Shown here piece by piece: positions 16,457 through 24,471 of a stretch of DNA of 64,000 nucleotides (positions are counted from its first letter, which is position 1; each line of letters opens with the position of its first letter). The notes beneath the pieces are model-generated. The model had not been told where the DNA came from and did no database searches. It worked only from the letters and a program-made list of their open reading frames with translations. The translations under genes were made by a program, and so were the position numbers. Source of the stretch: Bacillota bacterium (GTDB taxonomy: Bacteria; Bacillota; Clostridia; Christensenellales; Aristaeellaceae); the NCBI GenBank assembly GCA_023421395.1, contig JAEZTL010000056.1, positions 44,053 to 108,052 on the forward strand. The letters run 5' to 3'.

Positions 16457-17338
16457 ATGCTCTACCGGGACCGGCGTCCGCTCATCGTGTTCCTGTTCCC
16501 GGCCTTCGGGCTGATGCTCTTGTTCCTGTACTATCCGTTTCTGGTCAACATCTTCAATTCTCTTTTTGACATCCGCAGCATGGCGGGCAGCCCCGGCGTG
16601 TTTCTCGGGCTCGGCAACTACAGAAGATTTTTTCTGGAGGACCCCACCGGACGGGTGGCGCTCATAAACTCCCTCAAAATCATGGGGCTGACGGCGGTCT
16701 TCCAGGTCGGCGCGGCGCTTTGGCTGGCGCTGATGGTGGACAGCATCAAAAAGGGCCAGCAGTTTTTCCGGGTGGTCTATTTCTTCCCCATCGTGATCTC
16801 CGCCACGGCCATCGGCCTGATGTTCAACCTCTTTTACAGCTACGACGGCGGCATGCTCAATCAGATCCGCGCCTGGTTCGGCCTTGACAAAATCTTCTGG
16901 CTGGACAAGGACCGGGCCTTCAATATGCTGGCCATTCCGATTTTGTGGCAGTACGTGGGCTTCTACTTTGTGATCCTTTTGACGGGCCTCGCCGGCATTC
17001 CGGAGGAGGTGTACGAATCCGCGGCGCTGGACGGCGCCACCGGGCTCAAAAAAATCCGGTACATCACGCTGCCGCTGATTTCGGATGTGCTGGTCACCTG
17101 CACCACGCTGGCCATCACCGGCTCCATCAAGGTGTTCGACCTGCCCAGCGTCATCGCGCGGAACGGCGCGCCCAACGGGCTGACCCACTTCCTGGGCACG
17201 TACATGCACAACCAGGCCTTCGTGGCCCAGAACGTGGACTACGGCTCGGCGATTTCCATTGTGATCGTGGTCTTCGGCGTGATCGCGGCGCAGGCGGTGA
17301 ACCTTTTGCTGCGGCGCTTTTCCCAGGTGGAGGTGTAG
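16457..17338 (+). CDS. Sugar ABC transporter permease (MalF/UgpA type)
   Basis: The 293-residue integral membrane protein has about six transmembrane segments (first at residues 8-30) and the binding-protein-dependent permease loop (EEVYESAALDGATGLKKIRYITLPLISDVL), which docks to the ATPase. I chose the ATG at 16457, seven bases after AGGAGG, over the ATG at 16451 that abuts it. It pairs with the next gene to import the sugar captured by the upstream binding protein. Confidence 0.92.
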   Translation: MLYRDRRPLIVFLFPAFGLMLLFLYYPFLVNIFNSLFDIRSMAGSPGVFLGLGNYRRFFLEDPTGRVALINSLKIMGLTAVFQVGAALWLALMVDSIKKGQQFFRVVYFFPIVISATAIGLMFNLFYSYDGGMLNQIRAWFGLDKIFWLDKDRAFNMLAIPILWQYVGFYFVILLTGLAGIPEEVYESAALDGATGLKKIRYITLPLISDVLVTCTTLAITGSIKVFDLPSVIARNGAPNGLTHFLGTYMHNQAFVAQNVDYGSAISIVIVVFGVIAAQAVNLLLRRFSQVEV

Positions 17339-17341
17339 CGC

Positions 17342-18454
17342 GTGAAGGGGCATTTCTCCTGGGGCCGCGCGGCCGTGTACGCGTTTTTAAGCCTGTGGGC
17401 CATCACCACCGTCTTCCCCTTCGTATGGGTGGTCAACAACGCCTTCAAGGATACCTCGCTCGTGATCTCGGACTCCTTCGCCCCGGCGTTTCTCACCATC
17501 TACCAGCGCGACCGGGACGGCGACATCGTCCGCGAGCAGCCGCTCTTGGACGAGCACGGCCGGGCGGCCTACGATCAATTCCTCTACGACGAGGACGGCG
17601 CCCCGGTGCTGGAAAAGGACCTGAACCCGCCCGCGCTGAACGCCGACAGCCCCTTCGCCGGGCTGATGGGCAGTAGCCTCGCCGTCTCCGGCGAAGGCGA
17701 CCTGCCCGCCTACGACACCAAAAACGGCAAGCCGCTCTACGATCCCGCGTCCCCCGCCGTAAAGCTCACGCCGACCCTCGAAAATTATATCTCCGCCTTC
17801 ACCAACAATAACGTCAACATCCTGCGCGGCTACAAAAACAGCCTGATCATCTGCGGCCTGGTGACGCTGGCGGTGACCCTCCTCTCCACCATGCTGGCCT
17901 TCGCGCTGACCCGCTACCGCTTCTTTGGCAAGGGCGCAATCCGCACGATGGTGGTGGCGGCGCTGATGTTCCCGGCGTTCGCCACCATCGTGCCGGTGTA
18001 CCGGATGATCGCCTCCGCGGGCCTTTTCGATACGCTCCAGGGCGTGAGCCTGGTGCAGATCGCGGGCAACCTGGCCTTTGCCACCACGGTGATGATGGGT
18101 TTCGTGGCGGCGCTGCCCTACGAACTGGAGGAGGCCGCCTTCTTGGAGGGCGGCGGGCCCTACCGCATCTTCTTTCAGATCATACTCCCGATGAGCCGGA
18201 GCGCCATCGCCACGGTGGCCATCTTCACCTTCATCTGGAGCTACAACGACCTCTTCCTCCAGACGGTCCTGATCCGCTCCCGGAAACTCCTGCCCGTTTG
18301 CGCGATCCTGCGGGAAATTTCCAGCCAGTACGGCACGGATTTCGGGCTCATGGCCGCGGCGGTGACCATCGTGGTGGTGCCGGTGCTCATCCTCTACATC
18401 CTGATGCAGAAGAACATCATCAAGGGGCTCACGGCGGGGGCTGTAAAAGGCTAG
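17342..18454 (+). CDS. Sugar ABC transporter permease (MalG type) with extracytoplasmic insert
   Basis: The 370-residue permease starts at a GTG four bases after the previous stop, with GGTGGAGG upstream. Family members are usually about 275-300 residues. The excess is an insert at about 50-143, between TM1 (10-33) and the usual TLENYISAFTN segment, so it should face the outside. The insert is acidic and contains three imperfect repeats of the pattern Y-x-x-(x)-D/N-G (54-60, 82-86, 124-129). The rest is normal, with the loop LPYELEEAAFLEGGGPYRIFFQIILPMSRSAI. The insert could contact the binding protein or the wall; its role is unknown. Confidence 0.9.
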   Translation: MKGHFSWGRAAVYAFLSLWAITTVFPFVWVVNNAFKDTSLVISDSFAPAFLTIYQRDRDGDIVREQPLLDEHGRAAYDQFLYDEDGAPVLEKDLNPPALNADSPFAGLMGSSLAVSGEGDLPAYDTKNGKPLYDPASPAVKLTPTLENYISAFTNNNVNILRGYKNSLIICGLVTLAVTLLSTMLAFALTRYRFFGKGAIRTMVVAALMFPAFATIVPVYRMIASAGLFDTLQGVSLVQIAGNLAFATTVMMGFVAALPYELEEAAFLEGGGPYRIFFQIILPMSRSAIATVAIFTFIWSYNDLFLQTVLIRSRKLLPVCAILREISSQYGTDFGLMAAAVTIVVVPVLILYILMQKNIIKGLTAGAVKG

Positions 18455-18492
18455 CGGAAGGTGTACAATAGGGACTGAAAGGGGGGGCGCGC

Positions 18493-19227
18493 ATGCACGC
18501 GGTCGTGCTGGTGGACGACGAACAGATGATCCTCACGGGCCTGATGCGCATCATCCCCTGGGAGGAGTACGGCTGCCGGGTGGCGGGCACCGCCGCCGAC
18601 GGCCTGGAGGGCGCGGCGCTGATCCGGAAGCTGCGTCCGGACATCCTCTTCACCGACATTCGCATGCCCAACATGGACGGCCTCCGGATGGTGGCGGCGC
18701 TCCGGAGCGAATTCCCGGCCATGCAGATCGCGGTGCTCACCGCCTACCGGGATTTTGAGTACGCGCGGCAGGCCATCGCGCTGGGTGTGTGCCGCTACCT
18801 TCTCAAGCCCAGCCGGATGGATGAGCTCCGGGAGGCCATCCGCCACATGACCTCCGTCCTCGACGACCGCGGCGGCGGGGCCGTCGAAGGACCGGAGAAC
18901 GAGGCCGCGGGCAGCTTTGTGGTCAAGGCGGCGCTTGCCTACATGCAGGCCCATTGCGCCCGGCGCCTGACTCTCTCCGACGTGGCGGAGCACGTCTTCG
19001 TCAGCCAGTGGCACCTCTCAAAGCTGATCAACCGCCACACCGGCAAAAACTTCTTCGATATCCTGAACCAGCTCAGGGTGGACCGGGCGCGGGACCTGCT
19101 CCGGGACCCGTCGCTGAAGGTGCACGAGGTGGCGGAAAGGGTGGGCTACGCGGATGTGGCCCACTTCTCCAAGAACTTCAAACGGCTCACCGGCAAGTCC
19201 CCGGTGGAGTACCGCGCCCGGCTGTAG
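18493..19227 (+). CDS. YesN-like response regulator with AraC DNA-binding domain
   Basis: The 244-residue protein has a receiver domain (acidic pair Asp8-Asp9, phospho-acceptor Asp55 in LFTDIRMPNMDG, Lys near 104 in LLKPSRMDEL) and a C-terminal AraC domain with two helix-turn-helix units (SDVAEHVFVSQWHLSKLINRHTGKNF and VHEVAERVGYADVAHFSKNFKRLTGKSPVEYR). The linker is short, unlike the 500-residue YesN forms. It is probably the partner of the YesM-like kinase in the same gene set and would control the phosphorylase-importer operon. A ribosome site (AAAGGGGG) precedes the ATG. Confidence 0.9.
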   Translation: MHAVVLVDDEQMILTGLMRIIPWEEYGCRVAGTAADGLEGAALIRKLRPDILFTDIRMPNMDGLRMVAALRSEFPAMQIAVLTAYRDFEYARQAIALGVCRYLLKPSRMDELREAIRHMTSVLDDRGGGAVEGPENEAAGSFVVKAALAYMQAHCARRLTLSDVAEHVFVSQWHLSKLINRHTGKNFFDILNQLRVDRARDLLRDPSLKVHEVAERVGYADVAHFSKNFKRLTGKSPVEYRARL

Positions 19228-19302
19228 CCCGGCCAGAAACGCATAGCCGCGAAGCTCCCCGCATATCGTATAAAAGAAATACGCATGCGGGGAGTGATAC
19301 GC

Positions 19303-19968
19303 TTGGAGAATCCCAACAACCGGATGACGGCCGCCGGCCGCCTCGAGGGCCCGCTGGAACTGAGCCACGAAGTGATGAACGAACCCTTCTACGCCGGAAT
19401 CCTGCTGGTCAAGCGCCTGTCGGGGGCGGTGGACCGCCTGCCGGTGACCATGCCCGGAAAGCTGCTCGCCGGCGGCCAGTGGCCGCTGGAGACGCTGATT
19501 ACCGTCGAGGGGCAGGTTCGGTCCTACAACAAGGTGATCGACGGCGCCGGGCGGCTGTTGGTGACGCTGTTCACACAGCACGTCCAGGTGGGCGCCGAAA
19601 ACGATACGCTCAACCGGGTCGAACTCATCGGCGCGCTGTGCAAGCCCCCGGTCTATCGCTCCACGCCCTTCGGGCGGGAGATCTGCGACATGATGCTGGC
19701 GGTCAACCGCGCCTTCGGCAAGAGCGATTATCTGCCCTGCATCGCCTGGGGGCGCAACGCCCAGTACGCCGCGCGCTTCCACGTGGGCGACCGGGTGCGC
19801 ATCGGGGGCCGGCTTCAGTCCCGCGAATATCAGAAGCTGCTTGAAAACGGCGAATACATGAGCCGCAACGCCTTCGAGGTTTCGGTGTTCACGCTGGAGG
19901 CGGACCGCTCGCCCTCCCCCGCGCCGGAACGCGAGGGCGAACCCCACCCGGAGCACGTTACGGTATAG
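19303..19968 (+). CDS. Clostridial-type single-stranded DNA-binding protein with two OB-like folds
   Basis: The protein is read as MENPNNRMTAAGRLEG from a TTG at 19303, with GGGGAG eight bases upstream. The TTG fits clostridial relatives that begin MENNNRV; an in-frame ATG at 19285 overlaps the ribosome site. The 221 residues hold an N-terminal OB-like half (about 8-100) and a second SSB-like half (RVELIGALCKPPVYRSTPFGREICDMMLAVNR, then YLPCIAWGRNAQYA and GDRVRIGGRLQSREYQ). It is distinct from the replicative Ssb and lacks the acidic DDIPF-type tip; the tail is Pro/Glu rich. A role in DNA repair or competence is possible but not shown. Confidence 0.82.
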   Translation: MENPNNRMTAAGRLEGPLELSHEVMNEPFYAGILLVKRLSGAVDRLPVTMPGKLLAGGQWPLETLITVEGQVRSYNKVIDGAGRLLVTLFTQHVQVGAENDTLNRVELIGALCKPPVYRSTPFGREICDMMLAVNRAFGKSDYLPCIAWGRNAQYAARFHVGDRVRIGGRLQSREYQKLLENGEYMSRNAFEVSVFTLEADRSPSPAPEREGEPHPEHVTV

Positions 19969-19981
19969 CGCTTTTTTCTGC

Positions 19982-20010
19982 GGGGCCCGCGCACGCGCGC
20001 GGGCCCCTTT
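19982..20010 (+). terminator. Hairpin after the SSB-like gene
   Basis: Arms GGGGCCCGCGC and GCGCGGGCCCC (11 bp) flank loop ACGC, with only TTT after it. The stem is strong and the U tract weak. Confidence 0.6.
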
Positions 20011-20047
20011 GGGTTATGACAAAGTAATGAACCCGCTCGCGCGCGCA

Positions 20048-20076
20048 TTGTAATCAATCCCATTTTGTGCTATGAT
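20048..20076 (+). promoter_or_regulatory. Promoter of the SDR gene
   Basis: TTGTAA (20048-20053) and TATGAT (20071-20076) are separated by 17 bases, followed by GAAGGGGG and the ATG at 20099. Confidence 0.65.
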
Positions 20077-20098
20077 GCGCAAAGAAGGGGGTGCCGTC

Positions 20099-20890
20099 AT
20101 GAGCGCGGAATATGCGGGCAAGGTATGCGTCGTGACCGGTGCGGTATCGCGCATCGGCCGGGCGCTCGCCGCCGAACTATTGCGGCGCGGCGCGGTGGTG
20201 TACCTGGGCGACGTCAGCGAAGGCGCGCTCGTCTCCATGGTTGATGCCTTCAACCTCGTCCACCCAGGCCGTGCCTTCGCGGTGCCCACGGACGTGACCC
20301 AGCCGCTGGATGCCCAGCGCATGGTGGATGTGGCACTTTCGCGCAAAGGCCGGCTGGACGCGCTGATGATGGCGGAAACCGCGCCCTGTTCGGTGCCCAT
20401 CGGCCAGGTGCTCAGCGAAAGCTGGCGCTACGCCATCGACGTCAATCTGATGGGCGTGGTGCACATGGTGGAAGCGGCGCTGCCCGCCATGCGCGCCCAG
20501 GGCCACGGACGCATCGCGCTTTTGATGCCGCTGTCGGGGCTGCTCCCCGCGCCCTACGAGGCCGTGTGCAGCGCCACCCATGCCGCGGCGCGGGCGCTGA
20601 TCGAAAGCCTCCGCTACGAGCTGTGGGACGAAAAAATCGAGTGCGCCAGCGCCTGTCTGGACGGGGTGTTCGCGCCAGACTTCGAACTCGGCGCGGACAG
20701 GGCGGCGGCGGAGGCCGCAAATGCGGTGCTGGAAGGGCTGGCCCAGAACGCTCCGGTGGTGATCTGGCCGGAGCGCGCGCAGGATCTGGTCGAAACCTGC
20801 GGCCCGTCCACCGGCGAACGGCAGACGTGCCTTTTAAAGGACGCGCGCACCCGCAAGGCCGGCATCCGCACCAAGGGCGCCTATGTCTGA
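20099..20890 (+). CDS. SDR-family protein with altered catalytic residues
   Basis: The 263-residue Rossmann protein is clearly of the short-chain dehydrogenase/reductase family: VCVVTGAVSRIGRALA near the N-terminus (TGxxxxIG), DVTQ for the adenine-binding Asp, and DVNLMGVVHMVEAALPAM. The active-site helix reads VCSATHAAARALIESLRYEL where active SDRs have Y-S-A-T-K. The catalytic Tyr is therefore Cys and the Lys is His. The Ser of the triad may survive in LMPLSGL, and the usual NNAG is replaced by MAETA. It may bind nucleotide without being a dehydrogenase. The start follows AAGAAGGGGG; an upstream ATG at 20072 lies in the promoter -10 box. Confidence 0.8.
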   Translation: MSAEYAGKVCVVTGAVSRIGRALAAELLRRGAVVYLGDVSEGALVSMVDAFNLVHPGRAFAVPTDVTQPLDAQRMVDVALSRKGRLDALMMAETAPCSVPIGQVLSESWRYAIDVNLMGVVHMVEAALPAMRAQGHGRIALLMPLSGLLPAPYEAVCSATHAAARALIESLRYELWDEKIECASACLDGVFAPDFELGADRAAAEAANAVLEGLAQNAPVVIWPERAQDLVETCGPSTGERQTCLLKDARTRKAGIRTKGAYV

Positions 20891-20951
20891 ACCCCTATGA
20901 TTTCCCCGCCCGGCGAGGGCGGCAAAAACGTCATTTGAGGAGTGGAACCCT

Positions 20952-21389
20952 ATGAAGACAGTCGTGGCCTATTATTCCCTGGGCGGAGCCTCCCGCAAGC
21001 TGGCCGAGGCGCGTGCCAAGACGCTGGGCGCCCCTGTGATCGCCATCGAGGAAGCGAAGAAGCGCAGCATCGTCGGCGCCTTTACCGTGGGCTGCTTTCA
21101 GGCAATGAAGCAAAAGCCCTCCGCCATCAAACCCATCAGCGACAAGATCACCGGCTGCGACAAACTGGTGGTGTTCGTGCCGGTGTGGGCGGGCATGCCC
21201 GCGCCGGCGTTCAACAGCCTCGTGTCCCAGCTGCGGACCGGGCAGGAGGCGGAAGTCGTCCTTGTGTCCGGCGGCGGGAAGACCCAGGCCGAGCCCAGGG
21301 TCCGCGCGCAGCTTGAAGGCCGCGGCGTCAAGGTGGCCGCCATCACCGATGTCAAGGCGCCGCCCGCCAAGAAGCCCGAAAAGAAGTAA
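20952..21389 (+). CDS. Flavodoxin-like protein
   Basis: The 145-residue protein opens with a beta strand and phosphate-binding loop (VVAYYSLGGASRKLAEA) as in flavodoxins. It continues with LVVFVPVWAGMPAPAFNSLVSQL, like the NAD(P)H-quinone reductase/flavodoxin segment around the flavin ring, and VVLVSGGG. The C-terminus is a Lys/Pro tail (APPAKKPEKK). It probably binds FMN and carries electrons, but the partner is unknown. It lies between the SDR and the metallohydrolase in a same-strand run and has GAGGAG before the ATG. Confidence 0.8.
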   Translation: MKTVVAYYSLGGASRKLAEARAKTLGAPVIAIEEAKKRSIVGAFTVGCFQAMKQKPSAIKPISDKITGCDKLVVFVPVWAGMPAPAFNSLVSQLRTGQEAEVVLVSGGGKTQAEPRVRAQLEGRGVKVAAITDVKAPPAKKPEKK

Positions 21390-21405
21390 TACGAGGGGGC
21401 AACCC

Positions 21406-23055
21406 ATGAAACTTACGTTTCTCGGCGCCGCGCGCGAAGTGACCGGCAGTTGCTACTACCTGGAGGCGGAGGGCCGCCATCTTCTGATTGACTGCGGCAT
21501 GGAGCAGGGCGAAGACGCCTATGAAAATCAGGATCTGCCCGTCGAACCCGCTGAGATCGACTGCGTGGTGCTGACTCACGCCCACATCGACCACTCCGGC
21601 AAACTGCCGCTGCTGTATAAGCGCGGCTTCCGCGGACCGATCTTCGCCACCACGCCCACTTTCCACCTGTGCGACCTGATGCTCCGGGACTCCGCCCACA
21701 TCCAGGAATTCGAAGCCGAGTGGCGCAACCGCAAGGCCAAGCGCGCCGGCGAGGCGCCCTATGTGCCCATGTATACGATGGAGGACGCCGTCGGCGCCAT
21801 TGGCCTGTTCCGCCCGGTGTCGTACAATCAGGCAGTCGAGGTGCTTCCGGGACTTAGCGCCAACTTTACCGACGCGGGGCACCTCTTGGGTTCGGCGTCC
21901 GTCACACTTTCAAGCGCGGCGGAGAATTTTTCCATCGCCTTCTCCGGCGACATCGGAAACCTGAACCAGCCCATCCTGAACGACCCGGTGCCGCTGACGA
22001 AGGCTGACTTCGTGGTCATGGAGTCCACCTACGGCGATCGCAGCCACGGCCCCAGGCCCGACTACATCGCCGAGCTGTCCTCCGTCATTCAGCAGACCTT
22101 CGACCGGGGCGGCAACGTGGTCATCCCCTCCTTCGCGGTAGGCCGCACCCAGGAGATGCTGTACTTCCTCCGGCAGATCAAGGCCGAAGGCCGCGTGAAG
22201 GGCCACGGCGACTTCACCGTCTACGTGGACAGCCCGCTGGCCATCGAAGCGACCCAGGTGTTTCAGGAGAGCGACATCTCCTCCTTCGACCAGGAAACCC
22301 GGGACCTGATCCGCCGCGGCATCAACCCCATCTCCTTCCCCGGCCTCAGAACCAGCGTCACCAGCGACGATTCCAAAGCCATCAACTTTGACACAAACCC
22401 CTCGGTGATTCTGTCCGCCAGCGGCATGTGCGAGGCAGGCCGCATCCGCCACCACCTGAAGCATAACCTGTGGCGGCCGGAGTGTACGGTGCTGTTCGTG
22501 GGGTATCAGGCCAAGGGCACCGTGGGCCGCGCACTGGTGGAGGGCGCCAAAAAGGTCAAGCTCTTCGGCGAGGAAGTGGCGGTCAACGCCGATGTCCGCG
22601 TGCTGGCCGCGGTCAGCGGACACGCGGACAACCAGGGGTTGATCGGGTGGATTTCCTCCTTCGATCCCAAACCGAGGCAGGTGTTCGTCACCCACGGCGA
22701 GGAGCGCGTTGCGCTGGGCTTTGCCGGGCGGCTGCGGGACGAACTGGGCCTCTCCGCCGACGTACCCTATAACGGCGAAACCTGGTCGCTGCCGGAGAAC
22801 GCGAAGATCGCCGAGGGCAGCCGCGAGCGCGCCCTCAGCCGCGACGAGCGCAGAGCCGCCCAGCGCGCCGGCGAGGAGGGCCGCCAGAGCGGCGAACCCC
22901 AGCGCATGTCCCCCGACCGCGCCGACGCCTTCCGCCGCCTGACCCAGGCCGCCGACCGCCTGAACGCGCTGGTCCGCCGGAGCGACCGCCTGAACAACAA
23001 GACCATGGCCCGCCTCGCCGACCAGATCTCAAAGCTGCTGGAGCGGTGGGGGTAA
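21406..23055 (+). CDS. Beta-CASP metallo-beta-lactamase-fold RNA/DNA hydrolase
   Basis: The 549-residue protein has the MBL zinc motif THAHIDH (57-63), a further His in DAGHLLGSA, an Asp in FSGDIGN, the beta-CASP insert (PSFAVGRTQEMLYFL), and the C-terminal RMMBL motifs (ILSASGMCEAGRIRHHL, VSGHADNQGL, VFVTHGEE). This is the architecture of YSH1/CPSF-like bacterial RNA hydrolases. About 90 extra C-terminal residues, highly charged and rich in Arg (ERALSRDERRAAQRAGEEGRQ and onward), extend beyond the core and may bind nucleic acid. The ATG at 21406 follows GAGGGGG, 16 bases after the flavodoxin stop. Confidence 0.9.
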   Translation: MKLTFLGAAREVTGSCYYLEAEGRHLLIDCGMEQGEDAYENQDLPVEPAEIDCVVLTHAHIDHSGKLPLLYKRGFRGPIFATTPTFHLCDLMLRDSAHIQEFEAEWRNRKAKRAGEAPYVPMYTMEDAVGAIGLFRPVSYNQAVEVLPGLSANFTDAGHLLGSASVTLSSAAENFSIAFSGDIGNLNQPILNDPVPLTKADFVVMESTYGDRSHGPRPDYIAELSSVIQQTFDRGGNVVIPSFAVGRTQEMLYFLRQIKAEGRVKGHGDFTVYVDSPLAIEATQVFQESDISSFDQETRDLIRRGINPISFPGLRTSVTSDDSKAINFDTNPSVILSASGMCEAGRIRHHLKHNLWRPECTVLFVGYQAKGTVGRALVEGAKKVKLFGEEVAVNADVRVLAAVSGHADNQGLIGWISSFDPKPRQVFVTHGEERVALGFAGRLRDELGLSADVPYNGETWSLPENAKIAEGSRERALSRDERRAAQRAGEEGRQSGEPQRMSPDRADAFRRLTQAADRLNALVRRSDRLNNKTMARLADQISKLLERWG

Positions 23056-23106
23056 AACGGGAAAACGGCGGGGCCCCCTTGAAAAACCCCGCACAAGCGG
23101 TTCATA

Positions 23107-23142
23107 AAAGCACAGGCGAAGCGGCCGCTTCGCCTGTGCTTT
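23107..23142. terminator. 36-bp perfect palindrome, bidirectional terminator
   Basis: AAAGCACAGGCGAAGCGG and its exact complement form a stem with AAA and TTT ends between the convergent metallohydrolase and pepT genes. Confidence 0.85.
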
Positions 23143-23217
23143 ATTTTATGGGGGAGCATCCTGTCCCCGGCGGGTGGTTCGGAGGGCGGAGCCCTTCGTT
23201 CGCCTCCCCGCTTTTCC

Positions 23218-24423
23218 TTACCCCCGGACGATCCGCTCCAGGATGTTCACCACCGCGTCCATCTCCTGGATGTCCGCGCATTCGTATCGGCCGTGGAAGT
23301 GCATCCCGCCGGTGGAGAGGTTGGGGCAGGGCAGCCCCATGAACGAGAGGCGCGCGCCATCGGTGCCGCCGCGGATGGGCACGGCCCTGGGCTCGTACCC
23401 TTCGGCGCGCATGGCGTCCATGGCGCGTTGGACGATGTGCATGTGGGGCAGGATTTTCTCCTTCATGTTGTAGTAGCTGTCCCTCAGCGTCAGTTCGAAG
23501 CTGCCCGCGCCGTAGCGCTCGTTGAGAAAGTCCGCGATCCGCTCCAGGGTGCGCTTGCGCGCCTCGAATTTCTGCCGGTCGTGGTCGCGGACGATGTAGC
23601 GCATCGTCGCCTTTTCCTCGGCGCCGTTCAATTCGTTCAGGTGGTAGAAGCCCTCGTAGTTTTCCGTATGGGCGGGGATTTCCGCCGGGGGCAGCATGGC
23701 GTTGAACGCCATCGCCATGAGCAGCGCGTTTTTCATCTTGTCCTTGGCGGAGCCGGGGTGGATGGACCGGCCGTTTACCGTAACGGTCGCCGAGGCGGCG
23801 TTGAAGTTCTCATACTCGATCTCCGCCAGGGCTCCGCCGTCCACGGTGTAGGCGAAGTCCGCGCCGAAGCCGGCCACGTCGAAGAAGTCCGCGCCCTGGC
23901 CGATCTCCTCGTCGGGCGTGAAGCCCACGCAGATCTTGCCGTGAGGGATGGAGGGATCGGAAAGAAGCCGCTCGCACAGCGTCATGATCTCGGCCACGCC
24001 CGCCTTGTCGTCCGCCCCCAGGATGGTGCGGCCGTCGGTGACGATGAGGTCGTGCCCGATATGACCCTCAAGATCCGGAAATTCCGCCGCGCGCATCACG
24101 ATGCCGGCGCCTTCGTCCAGCGGGATGTCGCCGCCCTCGTACCGGAGGATTCGCGCGTTCATGGGCGTCGCGGGCGCCACATCCACGGTATCCATATGGG
24201 CGATCAGCCCGATGGCGGGCGCGTTTTCCACATTGGCGGGGATACTGCCGTAGACATAGCAGCGCTCGTCAATCCGGGCATCATGAATGCCCAGCGCGCG
24301 CATCTCGTCCGCCAGCGCGCGGCCCAGCGTCCACTGTCCGGGGGTGGAGGGGCAGCCGGAGGCCTTGTCGTCGGAGGCGGTGTCAAACTGGATGTACTTC
24401 AGAAACCGTTCGTGGGCGCGCAT
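23218..24423 (-). CDS. pepT: Tripeptide aminopeptidase PepT
   Basis: The 401-residue M20 peptidase has the dizinc motifs in order: IGLIAHMDTVD (about 72-82), ILGADDKAGVA with bridging Asp, FTPDEEIGQGADFFD with the catalytic Glu, YTVDGGALAEIEYENFNAA, and IRGGTDGARLSFMGLPCPNLSTGG with the C-terminal His in HFHGRYE. FTPDEEIG and GGTDGA are typical of PepT. It removes the N-terminal residue from tripeptides in the cytoplasm. The start follows GGAAG, and the gene is downstream of yhaM on the same strand. Confidence 0.95.
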   Translation of the reverse strand: MRAHERFLKYIQFDTASDDKASGCPSTPGQWTLGRALADEMRALGIHDARIDERCYVYGSIPANVENAPAIGLIAHMDTVDVAPATPMNARILRYEGGDIPLDEGAGIVMRAAEFPDLEGHIGHDLIVTDGRTILGADDKAGVAEIMTLCERLLSDPSIPHGKICVGFTPDEEIGQGADFFDVAGFGADFAYTVDGGALAEIEYENFNAASATVTVNGRSIHPGSAKDKMKNALLMAMAFNAMLPPAEIPAHTENYEGFYHLNELNGAEEKATMRYIVRDHDRQKFEARKRTLERIADFLNERYGAGSFELTLRDSYYNMKEKILPHMHIVQRAMDAMRAEGYEPRAVPIRGGTDGARLSFMGLPCPNLSTGGMHFHGRYECADIQEMDAVVNILERIVRG

Positions 24424-24471
24424 GGGGACACTTCCTTATTTCATGATGGCGCAAAACGCGCGCTTCGGGGA

